37,285 bases of DNA from NCBI GenBank assembly GCA_033765345.1, contig JANRIC010000240.1:1-37285 (forward strand). Direction: 5' to 3'. Below are positions 13,144 through 21,406 of the stretch, one piece after another. Position numbers and translations under genes: made by a program. The stretch comes from JANRIC01 sp033765345. Lineage in GTDB: Bacteria; Bacteroidota; Bacteroidia; Cytophagales; Microscillaceae. The stretch's first letter is position 1, and each line of letters begins with the position of its first letter. The notes beneath the pieces are model-generated. The model saw nothing but the letters and a program-made list of their open reading frames with translations, was not told the DNA's origin and searched no databases.

Positions 13144-14661
13144 TTACAAGATAATTTCCTCTATCTGAGTCAAGGCTGACTTGCCTTTTTCAATGGCATC
13201 AAGCACTTCAAATATTTTCTCTGACCAGCCTGCAATCAGGTATACGTGGTCTCCTTTCAGATTCAAAGGAGCCTGACCGTAGCCTGCCAAGTCAAAGATA
13301 TAAAGCTTGGCTTTGGGCGCAATCTGACGATACTCTTGCCACTCAGAAGCGAGGCTATTCTGGTTTCCTCGGCTATCCCAGAGCTGCATATCTGTGAAAA
13401 TCATCACTTTATCCATTACTACTTTACGTCGTACCAGATCACGAATCACCAGATAACCATTGGTGGAGTAACCTACCTCACCCATACGATTTCTCAGCTT
13501 GTCCACATTGGAAAGTATCTGTGCCTGAGGCAGATTGATCACCTTCCAGGTATCACCGAAAATACCGGTCATGACTGATTTAGAGCGTGATTGCAGCAAC
13601 ATACCCAGTACCAAACCGATGTCATAATATTGCACGGTGCTTCTTGGAGAAATAGGTGTACACATAGAACCCGAAGTATCACAAGCAATCAGTATACGGG
13701 TTTTCTCATCGAAGCCTTGTAAATTATGGGCACTTGCCTGAATGGCTTTTTCCAATGCATTCAGGATCAAGCTCGTAGCTGTTGATTTTACCGTTTGTAG
13801 CTCTCTGAAAGCCGATAAGAAGCGGAAAGGCAACTGCTTTGATCGGGCTACTTCACGGGCATTACCTAGGCGTTGAACCACTACATTGAGAAATTTACGA
13901 TCCACGTCAGCCTGTAGGATATTTCTCAGGTTACGCAGCAAAGCCATGTAGCCCAGTTTACCGCTTGAGATCAGTTCTTCCCATTTTGCCTTAATAGCTG
14001 TCTTTTGTTCATTCGCTGAGTCAAATTTTTGTTGACCCAGTGCTGAAAGTTCGACTTCCCAGGTGTATGGAATTTCCAGGCTATCATTGACAATTTGATT
14101 GAATATCTGTTGTTGGTTCTCATCTTTTGCTTTTGGGTGTACTAAAAACAGTGCATCCTTTAATTTTACCTCAGTTTGTCGGTTATACTTGGCAAACTGA
14201 TACGCATCAAACTTATTGAAAGCCAGTGCCAAACCCCTTTGCAATTGTTTGGATAATTTATTCAGTTTTTTGATAGAAATTCTTTCGTTCGCCAATTGGT
14301 AATAAGCGAGCAGTTCGGTAATTTCATCGGCACGTTGAATTACGCGGTTGACCAAACGGCTCAAAAGGTCGTCACCATTGTGTATTTTGGCAAGTTCTAC
14401 GGTCAGCACCAGAGGAATAGAGCGCAAATACATCTTTTCACGGGAATAAACCGCCAGTTTTGCCACGAAATGCGGATCATTTTTGGCAATCAAATCCCGC
14501 AGACGCTGGATCTGATCGGATGTTTTTTCATAAAACTTGTTATTCAGAGCGGAAGTCACCACCAGCGTATACAAAGCAAGCTTTGGGTCAAGAGCAAACG
14601 CATCGGCACCTTCGTAGTTTTTAATTTTTGAGCTTTTTTTAATGCTTGTGTTAAAACGCAT
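13144..14661 (-). CDS. rsr: Ro60/Rsr: TROVE-domain Y RNA-binding protein
   Basis: A 505 aa orthologue of the Ro60 autoantigen. Residues about 1-310 form the TROVE ring of helical repeats (YEGADAFALDPKLALYTL..., LAVYSREKMYLRSIPLVLTVELAKIH, GYMALLRNLRNIL). Residues about 320-500 are a von Willebrand A domain with an intact metal site DTSGSM (Asp328, Ser330, Ser332) and FTDMQLWD. Ro60 binds Y RNAs on the outer ring surface and misfolded RNA ends in the central hole. Bacterial Rsr works with 3' exonucleases such as PNPase in stress RNA decay and rRNA maturation. Five Y RNA-like modules lie immediately downstream on the same strand. A structured leader and terminator lie upstream. Full length; the ATG at 14661 fits the family start. 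Confidence 0.9.
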   Translation of the reverse strand: MRFNTSIKKSSKIKNYEGADAFALDPKLALYTLVVTSALNNKFYEKTSDQIQRLRDLIAKNDPHFVAKLAVYSREKMYLRSIPLVLTVELAKIHNGDDLLSRLVNRVIQRADEITELLAYYQLANERISIKKLNKLSKQLQRGLALAFNKFDAYQFAKYNRQTEVKLKDALFLVHPKAKDENQQQIFNQIVNDSLEIPYTWEVELSALGQQKFDSANEQKTAIKAKWEELISSGKLGYMALLRNLRNILQADVDRKFLNVVVQRLGNAREVARSKQLPFRFLSAFRELQTVKSTATSLILNALEKAIQASAHNLQGFDEKTRILIACDTSGSMCTPISPRSTVQYYDIGLVLGMLLQSRSKSVMTGIFGDTWKVINLPQAQILSNVDKLRNRMGEVGYSTNGYLVIRDLVRRKVVMDKVMIFTDMQLWDSRGNQNSLASEWQEYRQIAPKAKLYIFDLAGYGQAPLNLKGDHVYLIAGWSEKIFEVLDAIEKGKSALTQIEEIIL

Positions 14662-14708
14662 CGTTGTTCTGATTTGTATTTGAAAAAAACATACCGATTC
14701 ATCCCGGA

Positions 14709-14805
14709 TCTCTTCCGAAGGTCTTTGCGTAGCCCGCTGTAAAGCGGGCGAAATCTGCCCTGTGGGAATCGATAGAGCAAATCCAAAACAAAGACCGGAA
14801 GGAGA
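14709..14805 (-). ncRNA. Structured RNA upstream of rsr (leader or separate ncRNA)
   Basis: About 97 nt. GGTCTTTG (minus strand, near 14796-14789) pairs with CAAAGACC (14727-14720), extended by a TCTCCTTCC/GGAAGAGA helix with a bulged C and a 3-nt TTC bulge. Inside, GCCCGC/GCGGGC forms a second hairpin (14732-14749). It starts just after the upstream terminator and ends 47 bases before the rsr start. It may be an mRNA leader that regulates rsr, or another RNA partner; it lacks the TGYYGTA element. Confidence 0.5.
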
Positions 14806-14810
14806 ATGGC

Positions 14811-14842
14811 AAAAAAAACCCGAACTTTGAAGGTTCGGGTTT
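14811..14842 (-). terminator. Intrinsic terminator of the 42-codon gene
   Basis: AAACCCGAAC (14816-14825), 7-base loop, GTTCGGGTTT (14833-14842), followed on the minus strand by eight T (14818-14811). Strong. Confidence 0.85.
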
Positions 14843-14866
14843 CTTAGAATTTATATTCAGTTTTTT

Positions 14867-14995
14867 TTATGCTTCTGAATGTTTACTTTTTTCTAAGTAT
14901 TCCGAACCAGAGAAAACCCGAGCGTGCCCAAAAATACGCATTGTATTTTCGAGAGATCTTGGTTGGTTCTTACTTATACTAGAATAAAGTAACAT
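14867..14995 (-). CDS. Small protein of 42 aa, own promoter and terminator
   Basis: ATG at 14995 to TAA at 14867. The product begins MLLYSSISKNQPRSLENT and ends SGSEYLEKSKHSEA. It is hydrophilic, basic in the middle, with no signal peptide or membrane segment and no cysteines. It sits 27 bases downstream of a consensus promoter (15022-15053) and 25 bases before a strong terminator. This makes a compact monocistronic unit and argues that either the peptide or the short RNA is real. An internal ATG (codon 19) could start a 24 aa version. I do not recognise the family. The transcript could instead be a small regulatory RNA. Confidence 0.55.
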   Translation of the reverse strand: MLLYSSISKNQPRSLENTMRIFGHARVFSGSEYLEKSKHSEA

Positions 14996-15021
14996 GATTT
15001 TTTTCTTTTATTGTTGTGATG

Positions 15022-15053
15022 CAAAGGTACAAAAATCTATATGAGAATATCAA
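15022..15053 (-). promoter_or_regulatory. Promoter of the 42-codon gene
   Basis: On the minus strand, TTG (15053-15051), 21 bases, then TACCTTTG (15029-15022), an exact TAnnTTTG box. Confidence 0.7.
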
Positions 15054-15137
15054 GTATTGGTTCAAAAAAAATGAATTTTTTTTTGAACTGCTTAAAACAA
15101 AACTTGATTTCAGAGAAAACGATGATTATTCTTCCAA

Positions 15138-15605
15138 TCATTCGCACTTGGGTGGTTGTGGGGCTTGTTTTTCTACTGCTTGAGCGAAATTTTTGTCAAT
15201 TTGAATTTCTTGGAAGCCTGCCTTTACAGAGCCCTTAAGTGCTTGTGTACCATAGCCCAGATTATTCATATGAGCACGGATAATTACTTTTTGATTGGCT
15301 TTAATATTGATTCCTCCAGAAGAACGCTCAAAAGGTTGTTCGTTGGGATGGCTTTGCTCTATGACACTTCTATGAATGAGTTTGCCGTCTTCGCTGAGTA
15401 TTTCCCACCAGTCGGAATATTGCTCGCAATCCAAATCCGGACTAGAAACAGTTACAGCAAAATTATACCCTAATTCTTGTCCGGTCACTTCTACGGATAA
15501 AATGACGGCACTTTCGCTATCTTCGGATTCTCCGGTATTAGAGCCGGAATTGCTACAAGCACTTGCCAGAAAGGTAATACACAGGAAAAACGAGTATCTA
15601 TTCAT
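15138..15605 (-). CDS. Hypothetical lipoprotein
   Basis: About 155 aa from the ATG at 15605 (MNRYSFFLCITFLASAC); the longer frame from 15620 adds five residues ahead of the signal. The lipobox FLASAC gives a lipidated Cys, followed by a Ser/Glu-rich linker (SNSGSNTGESEDSES). The remainder looks like a single beta-rich domain (VILSVEVTGQELGYNFAVTV...). Probably on the periplasmic or outer surface. It lies between rsr's small upstream gene and a hemin-type binding protein, but no operon is evident. Function unknown. Confidence 0.65.
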   Translation of the reverse strand: MNRYSFFLCITFLASACSNSGSNTGESEDSESAVILSVEVTGQELGYNFAVTVSSPDLDCEQYSDWWEILSEDGKLIHRSVIEQSHPNEQPFERSSGGINIKANQKVIIRAHMNNLGYGTQALKGSVKAGFQEIQIDKNFAQAVEKQAPQPPKCE

Positions 15606-15698
15606 AGACAGAAATGTCAAAATTTAGATGAATATTTTTTTAAGCAATAGGCAAAAATGACTAAAAAATTTCATTTCAAAAATAATCACTCAAAATTT

Positions 15699-16745
15699 TT
15701 ATTCTTCGGGGTTAATAATCTCAAGTTCTTTGGAGCGTTCGGGGGTTGGGGTTGGGTTGGGGTTCACGGGTAAAAGTGGTTGGAAGTATTGCGATTCATA
15801 CAGTTTACGGGATAGCTCAAGGGCAGTTTCTCCGATACTTAGTCCAGGGTTTTTCAGCAGACTTTCATCTATAATAATTATTCGCCCCAAACGATATGCC
15901 TGCGAAGCAAGCAAGGCAGGCATGGTATGGATTTTTCCCTGAAAGCTATCATAACTTTGCTGGCTCATAAGCAAAAAATCGGGATTGAGTACGGTCATAT
16001 CATCTTTGGTCACTCTCTGTAGACCTTCCACTTCAAAGGCAGCATTTTTTGCACCTGCCAGGCGAATGATTGCATCATAGCTTGTACCATAACCTCCCAT
16101 AAACAATAAGCCTGAACCTCGAGCCAAAAGATACATCACTTTTAAAGAATCTTTTCTGGACCCTCTCACTTGTTTTACTTCTTCAAGTTGCTTGTCAATT
16201 TTTGTGATTAGTTTTTGTGTTTGCTTATTTTTATGGAGGATTTCCCCAATCTGGATTATAAATTCTTTGGTAGAATTCAAATCAGTGTTAGACTCGAGTA
16301 CGAGGCAAGTAATATTTTTTTCTTCTAATTCACGGATAATGTTGATTGAGATCGCTTCGGAATGGGCTATGACCAAATCGGGTTTATGACTCAGTATGTA
16401 TTTGGTTCTAAGGGTGAGGTCATAACCCACTTTAGGTCTTTGTAAATTGGGATATTTAGGCGTTGAGCGCCCAATTGCCACGATTTTATTACTATCTCCT
16501 AGGCTGATGACCGTTTCCGTAATGGCATCACCGATGGTAATGATACGTTTATAGTTTTTGGAAACATCCAGTTTGATAGGATTGGCTTCGAGGGTTAAGT
16601 CAGATTTTGTTGGAGATTTTTGTTTATTCTCTTGTGGGGTTTGGCACGCATCCAAAGAAATAAGAAATGCTAAAAATATCAGGATAAAATGACCTTTAAA
16701 ATCAGTAAAAGGCAAGCGAGTGCCGATAAAATTTCGGGTTTCCAT
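15699..16745 (-). CDS. Hemin/cobalamin-type ABC transporter substrate-binding lipoprotein (HmuT-like)
   Basis: A 348 aa periplasmic-binding protein of the helical-backbone class III type. The lipobox is LISLDAC. The core begins KRIITIGDAITETVISLG and continues KVGYDLTLRTKYILSHKPDLVIAHSEA. The block FMGGYGTSYDAIIRLAGAKNAA and GLQRVTKDDMTVLNPDFLL is typical of hemin-binding HmuT-like proteins. The tail is Pro-rich. No permease, ATPase or TonB receptor gene is adjacent, so it is an orphan here. Hemin is the best guess for the ligand; a corrinoid or iron-chelate is possible. The first 20 residues before the hydrophobic signal are long, so a later start is possible. Confidence 0.75.
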   Translation of the reverse strand: METRNFIGTRLPFTDFKGHFILIFLAFLISLDACQTPQENKQKSPTKSDLTLEANPIKLDVSKNYKRIITIGDAITETVISLGDSNKIVAIGRSTPKYPNLQRPKVGYDLTLRTKYILSHKPDLVIAHSEAISINIIRELEEKNITCLVLESNTDLNSTKEFIIQIGEILHKNKQTQKLITKIDKQLEEVKQVRGSRKDSLKVMYLLARGSGLLFMGGYGTSYDAIIRLAGAKNAAFEVEGLQRVTKDDMTVLNPDFLLMSQQSYDSFQGKIHTMPALLASQAYRLGRIIIIDESLLKNPGLSIGETALELSRKLYESQYFQPLLPVNPNPTPTPERSKELEIINPEE

Positions 16746-16915
16746 GAATTAGATTTTTTTTAGGTCTTTGACCGAATGTATTTTAGAATGTCTACCATAA
16801 AATTCGGCCGCAAAAAAGTAAAAATACCCTGACAAAACAAGCAAAAATTTACAAATTTATTTTTGCAAGTTGGTTTAAGGATGTTTTAATGATTTAAATA
16901 TCTTGTAAACGTTTA

Positions 16916-17581
16916 TCAAATAATTTCTCTTTTGTCTTTGATCATATCATACAGTAATTCTTTGGCACGATGAAGTTGGGCTTTGACCGTACCCAAAGGA
17001 ATTTCAATTTTCTTGGCAATTTCATCGTAAGAATATTCCTTAAAATAGCGTAATTCTACCAGGCGTTGGTATTTGTGTGGCAGTTTGGTGACGATCATTT
17101 GCATCAGTTCTACCTTTTGGCTTTTGATGGCCTTTTCCTGAGGGTCAAGATTATTATCTTTGATATCAATCGCCACTTCTTCCCCGTTGTCATCTTTGTA
17201 AGATGAGTTGATACTGAGGGTTTCAAGCTTTTTCTTACGGATAAAATCAATGCAGTTGTTGGTAGCTATCCGAAACAACCAGGTAGAAAATGTGTACTCC
17301 TTTTTAAACTTAGCCAAACCTTTAAAGGCTTTGGCAAAAGCTTCGATGGTCAGGTCATCGGCATCATCCGTATTTTTGACCATTTTGAGCATCGTATGAT
17401 ACAAAGGCTTACGGTATCTTTCCATCAATTCGGCATAAGCTTTTTCATCACCGTGATTTCGAGCCTGGTCAATCAAGGCAAAATCACGCAGGGCTTTGTC
17501 TGAAAACTTCTTTTTTGAATCTTCCTCATTAGATCCGTTCAGATCAGGATTCTGAGAAATATTTTCGTTATCTAATTCCAT
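16916..17581 (-). CDS. ECF-type RNA polymerase sigma factor
   Basis: A 221 aa sigma-70 family, group 4 factor. Region 2 spans about 55-117 (MVKNTDDADDLTIEAFAKAFKGL, then FSTWLFRIATNNCIDFIRKKK, the DNA-melting/-10 segment). Region 4 spans about 160-212 (LPHKYQRLVELRYFKEYSYDEIAKKIEIPLGTVKAQLHRAKELL, the helix-turn-helix). A 35-residue acidic N-terminal extension precedes region 2. The start overlaps the end of the glycosyltransferase gene by 10 bases, so the two are translationally coupled. No anti-sigma gene is next to it, so its signal is unknown. Confidence 0.9.
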   Translation of the reverse strand: MELDNENISQNPDLNGSNEEDSKKKFSDKALRDFALIDQARNHGDEKAYAELMERYRKPLYHTMLKMVKNTDDADDLTIEAFAKAFKGLAKFKKEYTFSTWLFRIATNNCIDFIRKKKLETLSINSSYKDDNGEEVAIDIKDNNLDPQEKAIKSQKVELMQMIVTKLPHKYQRLVELRYFKEYSYDEIAKKIEIPLGTVKAQLHRAKELLYDMIKDKREII

Positions 17582-18699
17582 TGAACATGTCTTTTGCTTA
17601 GTGCAATCACTCCAAATATAAAAATATACAATACATAGAAAAAATCAAAAAACGGAATGCAAATAGTATATACTTGTGCATGAATTTTTTGATTTATTAA
17701 CGTAAACCCTCCCCACAGCGCAATTATTCTTAAAAAAAAGCATCCTGTCAAAATTTCAAGATACATTTTTTCTTGAAAGGCAAAAATAATAATAATGAAG
17801 CTTAACCAAAACAAAACTTGCGAAGCATTTACAATTCCTAAAATAATTTTTGATTTTAGTCGGTAATACTTCCCCACGGAGAGATGTCTGATTTTTTGTT
17901 TGTACCATTGACTCCAGGTATTTTTGGGGATAGAATATACCTGACTGTCAGGGTGCAGACAAATAGCCACGTTATTTTGATGAGCAATCTGGTTGATTAA
18001 CAAATCATCATCACCGCCGGTGATAGATTGATATGTATTTAATCCTTGATTTTTCAAAAATAGTGCCTTTTTATAGGCTAGGTTTCTGCCTACGCCCATA
18101 TAAGGATGCCCAGCCAATGCTAAAGAAAGATATTGTATAGCTGTATACAAGGTTTCATACTGGATACACGCATTCAAAAGGCTCTTTTGGGTGAAATAAG
18201 GCGAAAAACCCAGCACAATCTCGATTTCACCTTGTAAGGGTGACTGCATCTCTCGGATCCATTGAGTGCTTTTCGGGCGGCAATCGGCATCCGTGAGTAG
18301 TATCACTTCGTTTTGGGCTGCCAGAATGCCCTGTGTCAATGCGTATTTTTTAGGATGAAAATCTGCCCTTAGCTCATCTACTCGGAGTATTTTTAAAGCT
18401 GCGTTTTTTTCTGATAAATCTCTCAAAAGTGTCTTTGTACCGTCTTCGGATCGGTCGTCTATGATAATGATTTCATAATCAGGGTAATCCTGATTTAATA
18501 AAATAGGAATGAGTGCTTTGAGGTTTTCATATTCATTGTGTGCACACACGATTACCGATATGCTGTTTTTGTCTTGGGAGATATAACTCTCCTGATAAGT
18601 GATTAGTTTTGAAAACACCCTCAAAATCAAGTATAACTGGACAAAAACGCTCCACAAGAATAAGGAAATTGGTATAATAATGAGTAAGCTGAGTTCCAT
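17572..18699 (-). CDS. Membrane-associated glycosyltransferase, family 2
   Basis: A 375 aa GT-A fold glycosyltransferase. An N-terminal membrane segment (1-28) is followed by the nucleotide-sugar-binding domain: ISVIVCAHNEYENL, IIIIDDRSEDGT, and the DAD metal motif in LLTDADCRPKS. The acceptor region is TGGDDDLLIN, then a degenerate QxxRW-like segment (WYKQKIRHLS). Three to four C-terminal membrane helices follow (about 280-370). This resembles processive or lipid-linked GT2 enzymes acting at the inner membrane on polysaccharides or glycolipids. The acceptor is unknown. It overlaps and precedes the ECF sigma gene. Confidence 0.85.
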   Translation of the reverse strand: MELSLLIIIPISLFLWSVFVQLYLILRVFSKLITYQESYISQDKNSISVIVCAHNEYENLKALIPILLNQDYPDYEIIIIDDRSEDGTKTLLRDLSEKNAALKILRVDELRADFHPKKYALTQGILAAQNEVILLTDADCRPKSTQWIREMQSPLQGEIEIVLGFSPYFTQKSLLNACIQYETLYTAIQYLSLALAGHPYMGVGRNLAYKKALFLKNQGLNTYQSITGGDDDLLINQIAHQNNVAICLHPDSQVYSIPKNTWSQWYKQKIRHLSVGKYYRLKSKIILGIVNASQVLFWLSFIIIIFAFQEKMYLEILTGCFFLRIIALWGGFTLINQKIHAQVYTICIPFFDFFYVLYIFIFGVIALSKRHVQWN

Positions 18700-18794
18700 T
18701 TTATGATTTATGTAGTAGAGTTAAAGTGATTTTTGCCCTGTGAGAGGCTTGATTTTTTAAATAACAACCACTTGGTTTTGAGTATACATATAAG

Positions 18795-20000
18795 TTAATT
18801 CAAGGTACAAAGTAAGGCTTTAAGTGCCAAAGCACTGCCTAAAATCGGATCATTTTCTTTATTTCTTGCTCCCTGAGGATTAGCGAAGCTTCCGTCTTGC
18901 TGCTGTTTTTGTTTCAAAATGTTTTTCAGGGTTGATTTCCAGCTTCCAGGCTCATTGACAGCCCTGTATGCTTCTGCCCGAACAGACAGATGATATAAGA
19001 CCAGTACTTGATGCCATTGCGCCGGGCTTTCCTCTGGGATGCCTTGAGGATAATCCCAGGTAGGATTCCTTCGCAGCCAATTCAGGGCATCTTTTACTGG
19101 GGCTTCTGTGGGCGAATAAGCACTTGCTAGGGAAGCCAGAAGCCCATCTGCCGTGGCTGTAGCATAACTTCGGTAGTGTGGATTTTTTTCATCGGAATCT
19201 CCTGCCAATTCGCCCTTATTGGCACCTGTCACGATGGGGGAATAATAAAAACCGCCGTCATATAGTTTTTGGGTACGCTCCTTTAAAGAGTCGGGTTTGG
19301 AAGAGGGATGGTTTTGCACTATTTTCAGAAAACTTCTGACCTTATAAAAAGCGGAATCTTTTTCCAGCCCTGCTTCTCGAAGTGCCTCCAAAACCCTTCT
19401 CGTATGCGATAAATCGGCGTGTCCGACAAATCCGCCGGAGAGGTTTGTTTCTCCAAATCCCCAACTTCCATAAGCAGGATGACCGGGAGGGATGTCACGG
19501 CTTTCATCAAATTGCTGATCGAGTAAATATTGTATCATTTTTTGGATAAGTTCCTGATCTTGGTCGTCTCCGTTTCGGATCAATACACGGAGGGCAAAAG
19601 CCGTGGCATAGTTGGGATATTCCAAAATGTCTGGATCTGAAAGCCCCACAATTCCTTCGGGTTTACAATGCTTGCGGATGAATTGTAAGGCGTGTTGAAT
19701 TTTTTCAGGGGTTTTGGGGTAGAGCGAATCCGGGACTTCCATCAGGTACGTCAATACAAAAGGGGTGTAGGCTTGGCCACTTTTCAGAATCCCGTGTTTG
19801 GTGCTATGCCAGCCTCCGTCGGCTGCCTGTTGGTTCCAGAGATAGTCGCAGGTACGATAAATCAATAAGTTTTCGGAGTTTTTTTGGGTTTTTTGTAAAA
19901 ATTGGCAAGCATTTAAGCTGAGCAGTATCCATATCCATGAAAAATAACCGAAGGAAAAATTCCTACGGTTATTTGAAAATATAGAATTGACGTGCATCAT
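18795..20000 (-). CDS. Lipoprotein with prenyltransferase/squalene-cyclase-like toroid repeats
   Basis: About 401 aa. A signal with lipobox LLSLNAC places it in the periplasm or outer envelope. The body is an alpha/alpha-toroid with QW-type repeats: QQAADGGWHSTKHG (about 58-71), SWGFGETNLSGGF (about 185-197) and QQQDGSFANPQGA (about 371-383). Terpene cyclases share this fold, but the cyclase DxDD motif is not evident and the location is extracytoplasmic. It may therefore bind or modify glycans, proteins or lipids rather than cyclise terpenes. It lies 8 bases after a second protein of the same fold (20009-21280), so they are probably cotranscribed and may act as a pair. Function unknown. Confidence 0.6.
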   Translation of the reverse strand: MMHVNSIFSNNRRNFSFGYFSWIWILLSLNACQFLQKTQKNSENLLIYRTCDYLWNQQAADGGWHSTKHGILKSGQAYTPFVLTYLMEVPDSLYPKTPEKIQHALQFIRKHCKPEGIVGLSDPDILEYPNYATAFALRVLIRNGDDQDQELIQKMIQYLLDQQFDESRDIPPGHPAYGSWGFGETNLSGGFVGHADLSHTRRVLEALREAGLEKDSAFYKVRSFLKIVQNHPSSKPDSLKERTQKLYDGGFYYSPIVTGANKGELAGDSDEKNPHYRSYATATADGLLASLASAYSPTEAPVKDALNWLRRNPTWDYPQGIPEESPAQWHQVLVLYHLSVRAEAYRAVNEPGSWKSTLKNILKQKQQQDGSFANPQGARNKENDPILGSALALKALLCTLN

Positions 20001-20008
20001 TCGTGTTT

Positions 20009-21280
20009 TTATTTTTTCTCTCCGATCAGTAAATCTTTATCGTTTTCGGCGGTAAGAGCCAGAATAGCTGCTGCTGTGCAGAATACTGGGCTGGTGATGC
20101 AGTGATGGCCGTTCCAGCTTCCATCTCCATTTTGTATTTTGGCAAGCATCTCGTTCATTCGGTTTTTCCAGTTGTTCCATTCTTCTCCACCAGTAATGAC
20201 CAGAGATTCGCTGGTCAGCATAAAGCTCAGGAATTCCTCTCCGCCATTGTTACCAAATCCGGCGATGACGTTATCGTCTTTCATTTGACTGAGCGTAGAT
20301 TGGTTTTGTGCGTAAGCCTGCACAATTATCTGGGCTTCTTCATCACTCAGTGTAGATTCCACTTTTTTAAGATTTTCTATGGTGACTGGGGCATTATCAC
20401 TCAAAGTGCCGTCTTCTTTGCCTCTCATCATAATATCTTGTACTCGGCGGGTTTCTTTGGCAGTAGCTCTTTGTACACTGGTCACAGAATACAAGGCTAC
20501 GCCCGCACTTTTTTCGGTACGCAATTCACCGGAAGCACCCATATTTTCTTTTTGGTTTTTACGGCTTTTGTCCAGGACTTTCTGATCTACGTCTCTTCCA
20601 GTGCTGATGGCAAGCTCGAGGGCATTGTTGGCCATGGCTGATTGTAAAACGGGTGCCCAGCCGCCGCCTCGAGTGTTGCCGTCTTCATCTTGAGATTGTT
20701 TGATTTTGAGCAGGCATTTGTTGATAGACTGAGAAACTCTATCGTTAAGGGCTTTGTCTTCGCGGGTATGAGGCTCTATGCGAATCAGAAATTGTACACA
20801 CATCGTAGCGTCGATATTTCGCCCTAGTTTGACCTGTGGTTGAGTGCCTTCAATGTCGGTGATTCTGTCTCCTTCTTCGGGTGATTTCTCCACCAAATTC
20901 AGCAGATAATCGAGCGCTTTGCGTAGATTCTGGCTGTAGACTCCTTTTTCCAAAGTATTACCCGCTCTAAGCAGTGCCATAGCTGCAAAAGCCGTGGTAG
21001 CGGGGTCTACCTGTACCTGAGTAGGATCAATCATTTGTTGGTTGGCGTGTGTGCCTGCCCCCCAGCCTCCATTACTAAATTGCACTTGTGCCAAATAGTC
21101 AATACCTTTTTGAGCAAATGCCGGAATGTCCTCTATGGCGTGTTCGGTGCCTTGTGTATTTTTTTTGTCAAGGCGACCGGATTTAAAATCGTTCAGGGAA
21201 TTTTTGTAATCCCAGGCAGAAAGGACAATGATTAGGCTTGCCCCGAGTAGTATCCATGTTTTTAAAGATAGGATTTTCAT
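20009..21280 (-). CDS. Secreted/anchored prenyltransferase-like toroid protein
   Basis: 423 aa with an N-terminal membrane anchor (LKTWILLGASLIIVLSAW) and an alpha/alpha-toroid body. The repeats YLAQVQFSNGGWGAG (about 64-78), QSQDEDGNTRGGGWAP and KIQNGDGSWNGHHCITSPVFCTAA (about 387-410) are visible. The His-His-Cys...Cys cluster near 395-406 could bind metal, as in protein prenyltransferases (Asp-Cys-His ligands), though the spacing differs. The partner gene downstream has the same fold. An 11-bp inverted repeat (21290-21361) lies directly before the start and may regulate it. Function unknown. Confidence 0.6.
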   Translation of the reverse strand: MKILSLKTWILLGASLIIVLSAWDYKNSLNDFKSGRLDKKNTQGTEHAIEDIPAFAQKGIDYLAQVQFSNGGWGAGTHANQQMIDPTQVQVDPATTAFAAMALLRAGNTLEKGVYSQNLRKALDYLLNLVEKSPEEGDRITDIEGTQPQVKLGRNIDATMCVQFLIRIEPHTREDKALNDRVSQSINKCLLKIKQSQDEDGNTRGGGWAPVLQSAMANNALELAISTGRDVDQKVLDKSRKNQKENMGASGELRTEKSAGVALYSVTSVQRATAKETRRVQDIMMRGKEDGTLSDNAPVTIENLKKVESTLSDEEAQIIVQAYAQNQSTLSQMKDDNVIAGFGNNGGEEFLSFMLTSESLVITGGEEWNNWKNRMNEMLAKIQNGDGSWNGHHCITSPVFCTAAAILALTAENDKDLLIGEKK

Positions 21281-21289
21281 TTAAATAGA

Positions 21290-21361
21290 TTTTAAGATCG
21301 TGAACTTATTTTCTTATTGGAATACTATGCTCGAGTCAAAATATTACAAACGATCTTAAAA
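21290..21361. repeat. 11-bp perfect inverted repeat before the toroid operon
   Basis: TTTTAAGATCG (21290-21300) and CGATCTTAAAA (21351-21361), 50 bases apart, ending 10 bases before the start codon of the 20009-21280 gene. It could be an operator or a 5' UTR structure that hides the ribosome binding site. Confidence 0.5.
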
Positions 21362-21406
21362 TTCTCTTGTACCAGTTTGATTTTTGGGATACTTTTATGA
21401 GAATCT

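Noticed and set aside
20102..20641. 179-codon plus-strand frame
   Set aside because: Antisense to the toroid protein gene, which has a signal and repeats; the antisense product has no family features.
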